Assembly (NCBI GenBank): GCA_028876585.1
Contig: JAGWRL010000093.1
Location: 1-5,802 of the forward strand
DNA from: Pseudomonadota bacterium
GTDB taxonomy: Bacteria > Pseudomonadota > Alphaproteobacteria > Rhizobiales > Beijerinckiaceae
Direction: 5' to 3'
DNA length: 5,802 nucleotides
The notes beneath the pieces are model-generated. The model saw only the letters and a program-made list of their open reading frames with translations, made no database searches and was not told the DNA's origin. This document shows, piece after piece, positions 1 through 5,367 of this stretch; positions within the stretch are counted from its first letter, which is position 1; each line of letters starts with the position of its first letter. The translations under genes were made by a program, and so were the position numbers.

Positions 1-557
1 GCGCCCAGCAGCAGCGCCAGTTCGGATTGCGAGAAGCGCAATTCGACGGGGACGCGCTGGCCGGCCGGCGCGCGCCGCTCGCCCACCGCCACCACCAGGA
101 AGCGGGCGAGCCGGACGACCAGCGGATGCAGCGCGACATCCTCCAGCCGGGCGCTGACGCGGCGCAGCCGGGCGCACAGGAAGTCGATCACGGCTTCCGT
201 CATGCCCGGCCGCTCGCGCATCAGCCGCCTGAAATCCTCGCGCGCCAGCAGGTAGGCGAGCGTCGGCGCGAGCGCGGTCGCCTCCGCGCTGCGCGGGCGG
301 CCGTCGAGCAGCGCGATCTCGCCGAACATCCCGCCGGGGCCGACGATCTCGAAACTCAGTTCGCGCCCTTCCGCCGTCGAGACCGCGAGCCGGACCTGAC
401 CCTGTGCGACCACATAGAGCGAGGCGCCGGGATCGCCGCGCGAAAACACCAGTTCGCCCTTGACGAAACGCGTCTCGCGCAAGCGCCGCGCGCAGGCGGC
501 GAGATCGTCGGCGGCGAAAGCGCCGAACAGGCTCGCGCCGCGCAACAGGCGGATCAA
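1..557 (-). CDS. Crp/Fnr-family transcriptional regulator, partial (C-terminal end beyond left edge)
   Basis: Reading leftward, 185 codons are visible from a TTG at 557. Residues about 5-125 form a cyclic-nucleotide-binding-type beta barrel: a GELVFSRGDPGASLYVV stretch near 34-50, then the phosphate-binding-cassette-like segment GMFGEIALLDGRPRSAEA near 76-93, with Gly-Glu and the Arg-Ser pair that contact the cyclic phosphate in Crp. A long dimerisation-helix-like region follows (about 105-140), and the visible part ends in LRFSQSELALLLG, the beginning of a Crp-type helix-turn-helix. The only cysteines (about 22 and 128) do not form an Fnr iron-sulfur cluster motif. It is expected to be a cytoplasmic, DNA-binding dimer, possibly cAMP-responsive. 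It is divergent from a FecR/nucleotide cyclase operon, which supports a cyclic-nucleotide ligand by context only. The start is uncertain: there is no in-frame ATG or GTG before the barrel, so it is TTG 557 or a non-standard ACG at 575. Confidence 0.9.
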   Translation of the reverse strand, partial: MIRLLRGASLFGAFAADDLAACARRLRETRFVKGELVFSRGDPGASLYVVAQGQVRLAVSTAEGRELSFEIVGPGGMFGEIALLDGRPRSAEATALAPTLAYLLAREDFRRLMRERPGMTEAVIDFLCARLRRVSARLEDVALHPLVVRLARFLVVAVGERRAPAGQRVPVELRFSQSELALLLG

Positions 558-581
558 TGCGTCGTCGTCGCCCGTGGCCGG

Positions 582-589
582 CCTCCCCC
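582..589 (-). promoter_or_regulatory. Shine-Dalgarno of the Crp-like gene
   Basis: On the minus strand the sequence is GGGGGAGG. It lies 6 bases before an in-frame ACG codon (575-573) and 24 bases before the first in-frame standard start, TTG (557-555). The spacing to ACG is ideal and to TTG is too long, so this site bears directly on the start choice. Confidence 0.5.
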
Positions 590-601
590 AAGCGCGTTGA
601 C

Positions 602-614
602 TCGCTATGAGCGA
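602..614. repeat. Short inverted repeat TCGCT-ATG-AGCGA
   Basis: Perfect 5-base arms flank 3 bases. It lies within the leader of the leftward gene, downstream of its proposed -10, and just after the TTGACT element on the plus strand. It could be a second operator or a small hairpin in the leftward transcript. The short arms make chance occurrence plausible. Confidence 0.3.
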
Positions 615-631
615 TTGATCAGACTTATATC

Positions 632-647
632 ACGAGGATCATCTCGT
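632..647. promoter_or_regulatory. Perfect inverted repeat ACGAG-N6-CTCGT, candidate Crp-family operator
   Basis: Two perfect 5-base arms flank 6 bases, giving a 16-base dyad. This 5-N6-5 layout is the same as the Crp site TGTGA-N6-TCACA, though the half-site bases differ. It falls between the proposed -35 and -10 of the leftward promoter and near the expected start point of the rightward one. Binding there could repress both, for example in autoregulation by the Crp-like protein. Five-base arms can occur by chance in GC-rich DNA, so the role is inference. Confidence 0.3.
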
Positions 648-661
648 CCGAAGGACCCGCC

Positions 662-1228
662 ATGTCGATCTCGATTTCGCGGACTTCCCCGCTTTACGCT
701 CGCGCCTCGGCCGCCATCGGCCGCCGACCGGTCTTCCTGGCTCTCGCCGCTTTCGCCCTCGCCGGCGCCTCGCCCGCGCTCGCCGCCTGCGCGCTGGCGC
801 CCGATCCCGATCACGCCGGCGCGCGCATGTTGCAATGCGGCGCGGCGGTGACCGCGCATCTCGCCGAGGGGACGATCGCGCGCCCCGTCGGCGGGAACAA
901 GGCGAACCCGCCGCGGGCGCTGCGCCTGTCGCAGGGCGCAGTGCTGATCGAGTTCCAGCCGCAGCCGGGCGCGGAGACGTTTCAGATTCTCACCCCGGAG
1001 GCGATCGCCGCCGTGCGCGGCACCAACTGGGCGGTCGAGATCGAGCGCGGCAAAACCTCGGTGTTCGTCGTCAACGGTCAGGTCGAGGTGCAAGCGCGCC
1101 GCAGCGGCGCGACCGCCACGCTCGGCGCCGGCGAGGGCGTCGACGTCACCCGCTCGACGAAAGCGCTGGAGGTCAAGCACTGGCCGGAGCCGCGCGTGCG
1201 CAAGCTCCTCGCCCGCTTTGGTCGATGA
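662..1228 (+). CDS. Exported FecR-domain protein
   Basis: This 188-residue protein begins with a long n-region containing an Arg-Arg pair, then a hydrophobic segment (about 24-42) ending in SPALAAC, so it is exported. Cleavage could be after Ala-Leu-Ala by signal peptidase I, or at the lipobox-like Leu40-Ala-Ala-Cys43 by signal peptidase II. Residues about 105-145 carry the FecR-type core: TPEAIAAVRGTNWAVEI followed by TSVFVVNGQVEV, a beta-rich fold. Cys43 and Cys59 are the only cysteines and could pair as a disulfide if Cys43 is not lipidated. The start is supported by AAGGA at 651-655, 6 bases upstream. Unlike classical FecR there is no anti-sigma N-terminal domain and no neighbouring sigma factor or TonB receptor, so iron signalling is not implied. 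Its stop overlaps the start of the CHASE2 cyclase gene, which suggests a periplasmic partner or scaffold for that sensor. Confidence 0.88.
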   Translation: MSISISRTSPLYARASAAIGRRPVFLALAAFALAGASPALAACALAPDPDHAGARMLQCGAAVTAHLAEGTIARPVGGNKANPPRALRLSQGAVLIEFQPQPGAETFQILTPEAIAAVRGTNWAVEIERGKTSVFVVNGQVEVQARRSGATATLGAGEGVDVTRSTKALEVKHWPEPRVRKLLARFGR

Positions 1229-3084
1229 AGGCGTTTGGGCTCAAACCCGGCGTCGCGCTGGCGCTCGGGTTTGCGGTTATCGCCCTGCTGTGGGGCGGCT
1301 ATCTCGGCCTTGGCCAGCTTGTCGGCCGCCGCTCGCCGCTCGACGGCGTCGAATACCTTACGCTCGATTGGCGGTTCCGTTTGCGCGGGCCGCGGCCGCC
1401 GCCCGGCGAGGTGGTCATCGTCGCCATCGACGACGAGACGACGCGGCTGCTCGGCGCCTTCACGCCGCCGCGCGACGTGATCGCCCGCATTGTCGACGGG
1501 CTGGCGCGCGCCGGCGCCGACGCCGTCGCGCTCGACATCGCCTTCCTCGATCCCGGTCCGCCCGAGCCCAACCGCGCGCTCGCGGGCGCCTTGGCCGCTT
1601 CGCCGACGGTGGTGGCCGCCGTCGCGCAGTTCGATAAGCCGAAAAGCGCGACGGCCGTCGCCCCGCTCGACGATCTCGCGCTCGCGCCGCGTCCCTCGAC
1701 GATACTCTGGCCCGTCGAGCCGCTGCGCGCGGCGACGCGGGCCAGCGTCGTCAACGTGTCGACCGACGCCGCCGGCGCGCCGCGTTTCGTTCCGCTGCTG
1801 TTTCGCGACGGCGAAGGTTATGCGCCCGCCTTCGCGCTGGAGGCGGCGGCGGCGCTGCGCAAGGCGACGGCCTCGTTCGACGACGGCTCGGCGCGCGTCG
1901 GCGGCGCGCCGATCCCGCTCGATCTGGGTTTCCATCTGCCGTTGAACTACTACGGCCCGCGCGGCTCGTTCACCGTCATCAGCGCGGCGCGCGTGCTGGC
2001 CGGCGAGCTCGCGCCGGGGTCGCTGCGCGGCAAGATCGCGGTGGTGGGGGCCACGGCGGCGGCGGTTGGCGACCGTTTCGCCACGCCGTTCGATCTCGCC
2101 ACGCCCGGCGTCGAGATCCAGGCGACCGCGATCGCCAATCTGCTGTCGGGCGGCGGTCTCGCCCGCACGCTGCAACTGCGCCGGCTCGACGCCGCGACGG
2201 CCATCGCCCTGCCGCTGCTGCTGGTGGGGCTGATCGCCTCGCGCCGGCCGCTGATCGGGCTGTCCGTCGCGGCGCTGGCGATCGTCGTCTGGCTCGCGAT
2301 CACGGTGCTGGCGTTCGAGCGCGGCCTGTGGCTCGCCGTCGCGACGCCGTTGGCGGCGGCGGCGCCGATCGCGGTGGGCTTTGGCGCGGCGCGGGTGGTC
2401 GCCGACCGGCGCCGCGCGAGCCGGCTCGAACGCGCCGTGGCGACGCTCGCCGGCTTCCAGTCGCCGGCGCTGCTGGCGCGCCTGCTCGCCGCGCCCGATT
2501 TCCTGCGCGAGCCGGTGCGGCTGGACGCGGCCGTCGTGTTCGTCGATCTCGCCGGCTTCACCGGCGCCTCCGAGCGGCTGGGGCCGCTGGCGACGCGCGA
2601 CTTCATCGGCCAATTCCAGTCGATCGTCGGGCGCGTCGTCGCCGCGTTCGGCGGCGTCGTCATCGCCTTCATGGGCGACGGCGCGATGATCCTGTTCGGC
2701 CTGCCCGATCCGCGGCCCGACGACGCCGCGCGCGCGCTGCGCGCCGTCAAGGGCCTGCGCGAGGCGCTGGAAGCCTGGCTCGCCGACGGCCCCGGCGCCG
2801 CCGCCGGCGTGGCGGGCGCGCGGTTCGGCGCCACCTGGGGCGTCGTCGCCGCCTCGCGGTTGAGCGCGGCGGGACAGGACCAGATCACCGCGCTCGGCGA
2901 CCCCGTGAACGTCGCCAGCCGGTTGATGGAGGTCGGCAAGCAGCGCGGCCGGGCGGTGGTCGTCAGCGAGGGCCTCGTCGCGGCGGCGGGCGCCAGCGGT
3001 CTCGCCGACGCCGCGCCCGGCGAGGAAGCGACCGTCGACATTCGCGGCCGCCTCGCGCCGATGCGGGTGCGGCTCTGGCGCTGA
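1225..3084 (+). CDS. CHASE2-domain membrane-bound class III adenylate/guanylate cyclase
   Basis: The 619-residue protein starts with one membrane segment (about 9-30). A periplasmic CHASE2 domain follows (about 40-312), recognised by GEVVIVAIDDETTRLLG near 61-77 and by TPGVEIQATAIANLLSG near 293-309. Three closely spaced membrane segments come next (about 322-338, 343-363, 367-390), then a basic linker and a cytoplasmic class III cyclase domain (about 433-619). The metal-binding aspartates are Asp441 (in FVDLAGFT) and Asp485 (in FMGDGAMILFG). Transition-state Asn562 and phosphate-contacting Arg566 are in GDPVNVASRLM. The base-recognition pair is Ala481 and Thr555; Thr fits class IIIb cyclases, but Ala replaces the usual Lys. 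It should make a cyclic nucleotide in response to a periplasmic cue. ATG 1225 is chosen because it overlaps the fecR stop as ATGA; the frame is open further upstream, but that part is out of frame with a clear FecR gene and has no family similarity. Confidence 0.92.
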   Translation: MKAFGLKPGVALALGFAVIALLWGGYLGLGQLVGRRSPLDGVEYLTLDWRFRLRGPRPPPGEVVIVAIDDETTRLLGAFTPPRDVIARIVDGLARAGADAVALDIAFLDPGPPEPNRALAGALAASPTVVAAVAQFDKPKSATAVAPLDDLALAPRPSTILWPVEPLRAATRASVVNVSTDAAGAPRFVPLLFRDGEGYAPAFALEAAAALRKATASFDDGSARVGGAPIPLDLGFHLPLNYYGPRGSFTVISAARVLAGELAPGSLRGKIAVVGATAAAVGDRFATPFDLATPGVEIQATAIANLLSGGGLARTLQLRRLDAATAIALPLLLVGLIASRRPLIGLSVAALAIVVWLAITVLAFERGLWLAVATPLAAAAPIAVGFGAARVVADRRRASRLERAVATLAGFQSPALLARLLAAPDFLREPVRLDAAVVFVDLAGFTGASERLGPLATRDFIGQFQSIVGRVVAAFGGVVIAFMGDGAMILFGLPDPRPDDAARALRAVKGLREALEAWLADGPGAAAGVAGARFGATWGVVAASRLSAAGQDQITALGDPVNVASRLMEVGKQRGRAVVVSEGLVAAAGASGLADAAPGEEATVDIRGRLAPMRVRLWR

Positions 3085-3104
3085 CATCAGCCGCGAACAC
3101 CGCC

Positions 3105-3136
3105 ATAGGGCTGGACAAAGGCGGGCGGCGCCCTAT
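3105..3136. repeat. Inverted repeat ATAGGGC/GCCCTAT around the binding-protein promoter
   Basis: Perfect 7-base arms at 3105-3111 and 3130-3136 are separated by 18 bases. The left arm abuts the proposed -35 and the right arm overlaps the proposed -10 of the transporter promoter. It could be an operator for a regulator of the importer, or a weak hairpin at the end of the cyclase transcript. No T-run follows the right arm, so it is not a typical intrinsic terminator. Confidence 0.35.
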
Positions 3137-3139
3137 CAT
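3112..3139 (+). promoter_or_regulatory. Putative sigma-70-like promoter of the liv-type operon
   Basis: TGGACA (3112-3117) differs from the -35 consensus at one base. It is followed after 16 bases by TATCAT (3134-3139), which differs from the -10 consensus at one base. Transcription would begin near 3146, leaving about a 40-base leader before the binding-protein gene. It sits in the gap between the two gene blocks, where a new promoter is expected. Confidence 0.5.
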
Positions 3140-3154
3140 GCCGGCAAGCACAAA

Positions 3155-3170
3155 CGGCCTATAACGGCCG
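3155..3170. promoter_or_regulatory. Inverted repeat CGGCC-N6-GGCCG in the transporter leader
   Basis: Perfect 5-base arms surround TATAAC. The same stretch also holds AACGGCC twice as a direct repeat, starting at 3153 and 3163, exactly 10 bases apart. It lies just downstream of the proposed start point and just before the Shine-Dalgarno (GGGAGG, ending at 3180). It could be an operator or a leader hairpin near the ribosome site. GC-rich symmetry is common by chance. Confidence 0.25.
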
Positions 3171-3185
3171 ACGAGGGAGGGAACG

Positions 3186-4418
3186 ATGAGACTTGGCGTT
3201 GCCGGCTTGGCGCTGGCGTGGGCGCTCGCCGCCGTTCCCGCGCTGGCCGAGGACACCATCAAGATCGGCTACATCGATCCGCTGTCGGGAGGCGGCGCCT
3301 CGATCGGCGAAATCGGCCTCAAGACGTTCCAGTACCTCGCCGACGAGGTCAACGCCTCCGGCGGCTTGCTCGGCAAGAAGGTCGAGATCGTCGGGCTCGA
3401 CAACAAGACCAACCCGCAGGAGAGCTTGATTCAGGCGCAAAAGGCCGCCGATCAGGGCATCCGCATCATCACCCAGGGCAACGGCTCGTCGGTGGCGGCG
3501 GCTTTGTCGGGCTGGGTGTCGAAATACAATGACCGCAACCCCGGCAAGGAGATCCTCTATCTCAATTACGCCGCGGTCGATCCGATCCTGACCAACGAGA
3601 AATGCTCCTATTGGCATTTCCGCTGGGACGCGAGTTCCGACATCAAGATGGCGGCGCTGACCAATTTCATGCAGGGCAAGCCGAACATCAAGAAAGTCTA
3701 CCTGATCAATCAGGATTATTCGTTCGGCCAATCGGTGCGCACGACGGCGCGCGCGATGCTGAAGCAGAAGCGCCCCGACATCGAGATCGTCGGCGACGAA
3801 TTGCATCCGCTGCTCAAGATCACCGATTTCTCGCCCTATGTCGCCAAGATCAAGGCGTCCGGCGCGGATACGGTGATCACCGGCAACTGGGGCCAGGACA
3901 TCGCGCTTTTGCTGAAGGCGGCCGCCGACGCCGGCTTGCAGACCGACTGGTACACCTATTACGCCGGCGGCGCGGGCGGCCCGACCGGCATCAAACAAAC
4001 CGGGCTCGCGCATCGCGTCTACGCGATCGTCGAAGGTTTTCCCAATTCCGCGCCCGAGGCGGCGCAGAAATGGGAGACGGCGTTCCGCGCCAAGGAGGGC
4101 GTCAGCCTGTTCTACCCGCGCGCGGTCAACGAAATCCGCATGCTCGCGACAGCGATCAAACAAGCCAATTCCGCCGAGCCGAAGGCGATCGCGGCGCAGC
4201 TCGAAGGCATGAAGGCCGAGGGTTTCGACGGCGGCGAAATCACCATGCGCAAGGACGATCATCAGCTGTTCCAGGACATGTACATCGGCAGCTTCGGCCC
4301 GCTCGACGCGAACGCCAAATTCGACGAGGAAGGCACCGGCTGGGGCTGGAGGAGCGCGGGCGTCGTCAAGGCGAACGACACCATCCTGCCCACGACCTGC
4401 AAGATGGAACGGCCCTGA
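3186..4418 (+). CDS. Periplasmic substrate-binding protein of a branched-chain amino acid-type ABC transporter
   Basis: This 410-residue protein has a signal peptide (1-21, cleavage after VPALA, before EDTIKIGYI). A type I periplasmic-binding-protein fold of the LivK/Peripla_BP_6 family follows: DPLSGGGASIGEIGLKTFQYLADEVNASGG is cut here to its key parts, GYIDPLSGGGASIG (28-41) and the conserved GGLLGKKVEIVGLDN (59-73). Mid-protein landmarks are CSYWHFRWDASSDIK (140-154) and INQDYSFGQS (174-183). GADTVITGNWGQD (226-238) lies in the second lobe. It captures a solute in the periplasm and delivers it to the permeases encoded next. Only two cysteines remain in the mature protein (140 and 405); a link between them is possible but unproven. 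The start has a strong GGAGG 5 bases upstream. The family binds leucine-type amino acids but also amides, urea and aromatic compounds, so the ligand is open. Confidence 0.94.
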   Translation: MRLGVAGLALAWALAAVPALAEDTIKIGYIDPLSGGGASIGEIGLKTFQYLADEVNASGGLLGKKVEIVGLDNKTNPQESLIQAQKAADQGIRIITQGNGSSVAAALSGWVSKYNDRNPGKEILYLNYAAVDPILTNEKCSYWHFRWDASSDIKMAALTNFMQGKPNIKKVYLINQDYSFGQSVRTTARAMLKQKRPDIEIVGDELHPLLKITDFSPYVAKIKASGADTVITGNWGQDIALLLKAAADAGLQTDWYTYYAGGAGGPTGIKQTGLAHRVYAIVEGFPNSAPEAAQKWETAFRAKEGVSLFYPRAVNEIRMLATAIKQANSAEPKAIAAQLEGMKAEGFDGGEITMRKDDHQLFQDMYIGSFGPLDANAKFDEEGTGWGWRSAGVVKANDTILPTTCKMERP

Positions 4419-4431
4419 CGGTCAGGGTCCG

Positions 4432-5367
4432 ATGTTGCAGCTCATCACCTTCTCGGCGTTGAACGGCGTGCTGTACGGCATGTTGCTGTTCATGATGGCG
4501 AGCGGGTTGACGCTGATCTTCAGCATGATGGGCGTGCTTAATTTCGCCCACGCCAGCTTCTACATGCTGGGCGCCTATTTCGGCTTCGAGATCAGCCGGC
4601 GCATCGGGTTCTGGCCCGGCTTCGTTGTCGCGCCGCTCGCGGTCGGCGGCGTCGGCGCTCTGGTCGAGCGTTACGGGCTGCGGCGGGTTCACCGCCGCGG
4701 CCATGTCGCCGAACTGCTGTTCACCTTCGGGCTGGCCTTCGTCATCGAAGAATTGGTGCAAATGGTCTGGGGCAAGTTGCCGGTCGACTATCGCGTGCCG
4801 CCGCTGCTGGATTTCGTCGCCTTCCGCTTGTTTGACACCACCTATCCCGCCTATCGCATGTTCATGCTGCTGGTGGCGGTGGCGATGTTCGCCGCGCTGC
4901 TGGCGGTGTTGACGCGCACCCGCGTCGGGCTGATCATCCAGGCCGCGCTGACGCATCCCGACATGGTGGCGATGCTGGGCCATAACGTGCCGCGGATATT
5001 CATGCTGGTGTTTGGCGCCGGCGCGGCGCTGGCGGGGCTGGCCGGCGTCATCGCCGGGCCGGCATTGGTGACGCAACCGGCGATGGCGTCGCTGCTGGGG
5101 CCGATCCTGTTCGTCGTCATCGTCGTCGGCGGCCTGGGTTCGCTCACCGGCGCCTTCGTGGCCTCGCTGCTGATCGGTCTGTTGCAAACCTTCGCGGTGG
5201 CGATGAATTTCTCGCTGGCGGAACTGTTCGGCCCGACCGCGCCGCCGTTGTTGAGCGACCTGTGGCAGGTCACCGTCGCGCAGCTCGCGCCGGTCATGCC
5301 CTATATCCTGCTCGTGCTGGTGCTGATCGTGCGTCCGACCGGCCTGATGGGAACGCGCGAATCATGA
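4432..5367 (+). CDS. livH: LivH-type ABC transporter permease
   Basis: The 311-residue, very hydrophobic protein fits the usual length of LivH. The N-terminus has the family signature: GVLYGMLLFMMASGLTLIFSMMG is represented by GLTLIFSMMGVLNFAHASF (25-43), followed by YMLGAYFGFEI. Near 161-185, TRTRVGLIIQAALTHPDMVA and MLGHNVPR match the conserved cytoplasmic loop (R-T-R-x-G...LG-x-N-V). VVIVVGGLGSLTGAFVASLL (228-247) is the EAA-like loop region that contacts the ATPase. It forms half of the inner-membrane channel with LivM. The gene begins 13 bases after the binding-protein stop with only a weak AGGG before the ATG, so translation is probably coupled. The stop overlaps the next start as ATGA. 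The symbol reflects family membership; a leucine substrate is not shown. Confidence 0.93.
   Translation: MLQLITFSALNGVLYGMLLFMMASGLTLIFSMMGVLNFAHASFYMLGAYFGFEISRRIGFWPGFVVAPLAVGGVGALVERYGLRRVHRRGHVAELLFTFGLAFVIEELVQMVWGKLPVDYRVPPLLDFVAFRLFDTTYPAYRMFMLLVAVAMFAALLAVLTRTRVGLIIQAALTHPDMVAMLGHNVPRIFMLVFGAGAALAGLAGVIAGPALVTQPAMASLLGPILFVVIVVGGLGSLTGAFVASLLIGLLQTFAVAMNFSLAELFGPTAPPLLSDLWQVTVAQLAPVMPYILLVLVLIVRPTGLMGTRES

Larger units (their letters stand above)
597..652. promoter_or_regulatory. Divergent promoter region between the Crp-like gene and the fecR/cyclase operon
   Basis: For the leftward gene the minus strand has TATAAG (629-624) as a good -10 candidate, with a weak -35 TTCGGA (652-647) at a 17-base spacing. 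For the rightward operon TTGACT (597-602) resembles a -35, followed after 17 bases by a poor -10, CAGACT (620-625). The leftward call is better supported. If both are used they overlap closely, so one bound regulator could control both directions. Matching is by eye to sigma-70 consensus and no start site is known. Confidence 0.35.

Noticed and set aside
27..851. A 274-codon open frame on the plus strand opposite the Crp-like gene and into fecR
   Set aside because: It covers a well-supported minus-strand Crp-family gene and a divergent promoter region. The product is low-complexity with no recognisable domain.
835..1224. Upstream extension of the cyclase gene by 130 codons to an ATG at 835
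   Set aside because: It overlaps the FecR-domain gene in another frame and translates to Arg/Gly-rich, low-complexity sequence. The ATG at 1225, overlapping the fecR stop, gives a normal CHASE2-cyclase N-terminus with a membrane segment.
662..1228. Classical FecR anti-sigma regulator of iron uptake
   Set aside because: There is no FecI-like sigma factor or TonB-dependent receptor nearby, and the protein has a cleavable export signal rather than an N-terminal cytoplasmic anti-sigma domain.
1078..3087. A 669-codon open frame on the minus strand opposite the cyclase
   Set aside because: Its translation is rich in Arg, Gly, Asp and Gln with no recognisable domain. It is the expected shadow of high-GC codon bias on the opposite strand.
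3105..3136. Intrinsic terminator after the cyclase gene
   Set aside because: The 7-base stem has an 18-base loop and no downstream T-run, so it does not meet the usual form. No other terminator was seen in 3085-3185.
3159..4262. A 367-codon open frame on the minus strand opposite the binding-protein gene
   Set aside because: It is antisense to a clearly recognisable gene, with biased composition and no family motif. It is explained by GC-skewed third positions.
4366..5187. A 273-codon open frame on the minus strand opposite livH
   Set aside because: The translation is His/Gln/Arg-rich, typical of an antisense reading of a hydrophobic membrane protein in GC-rich DNA.
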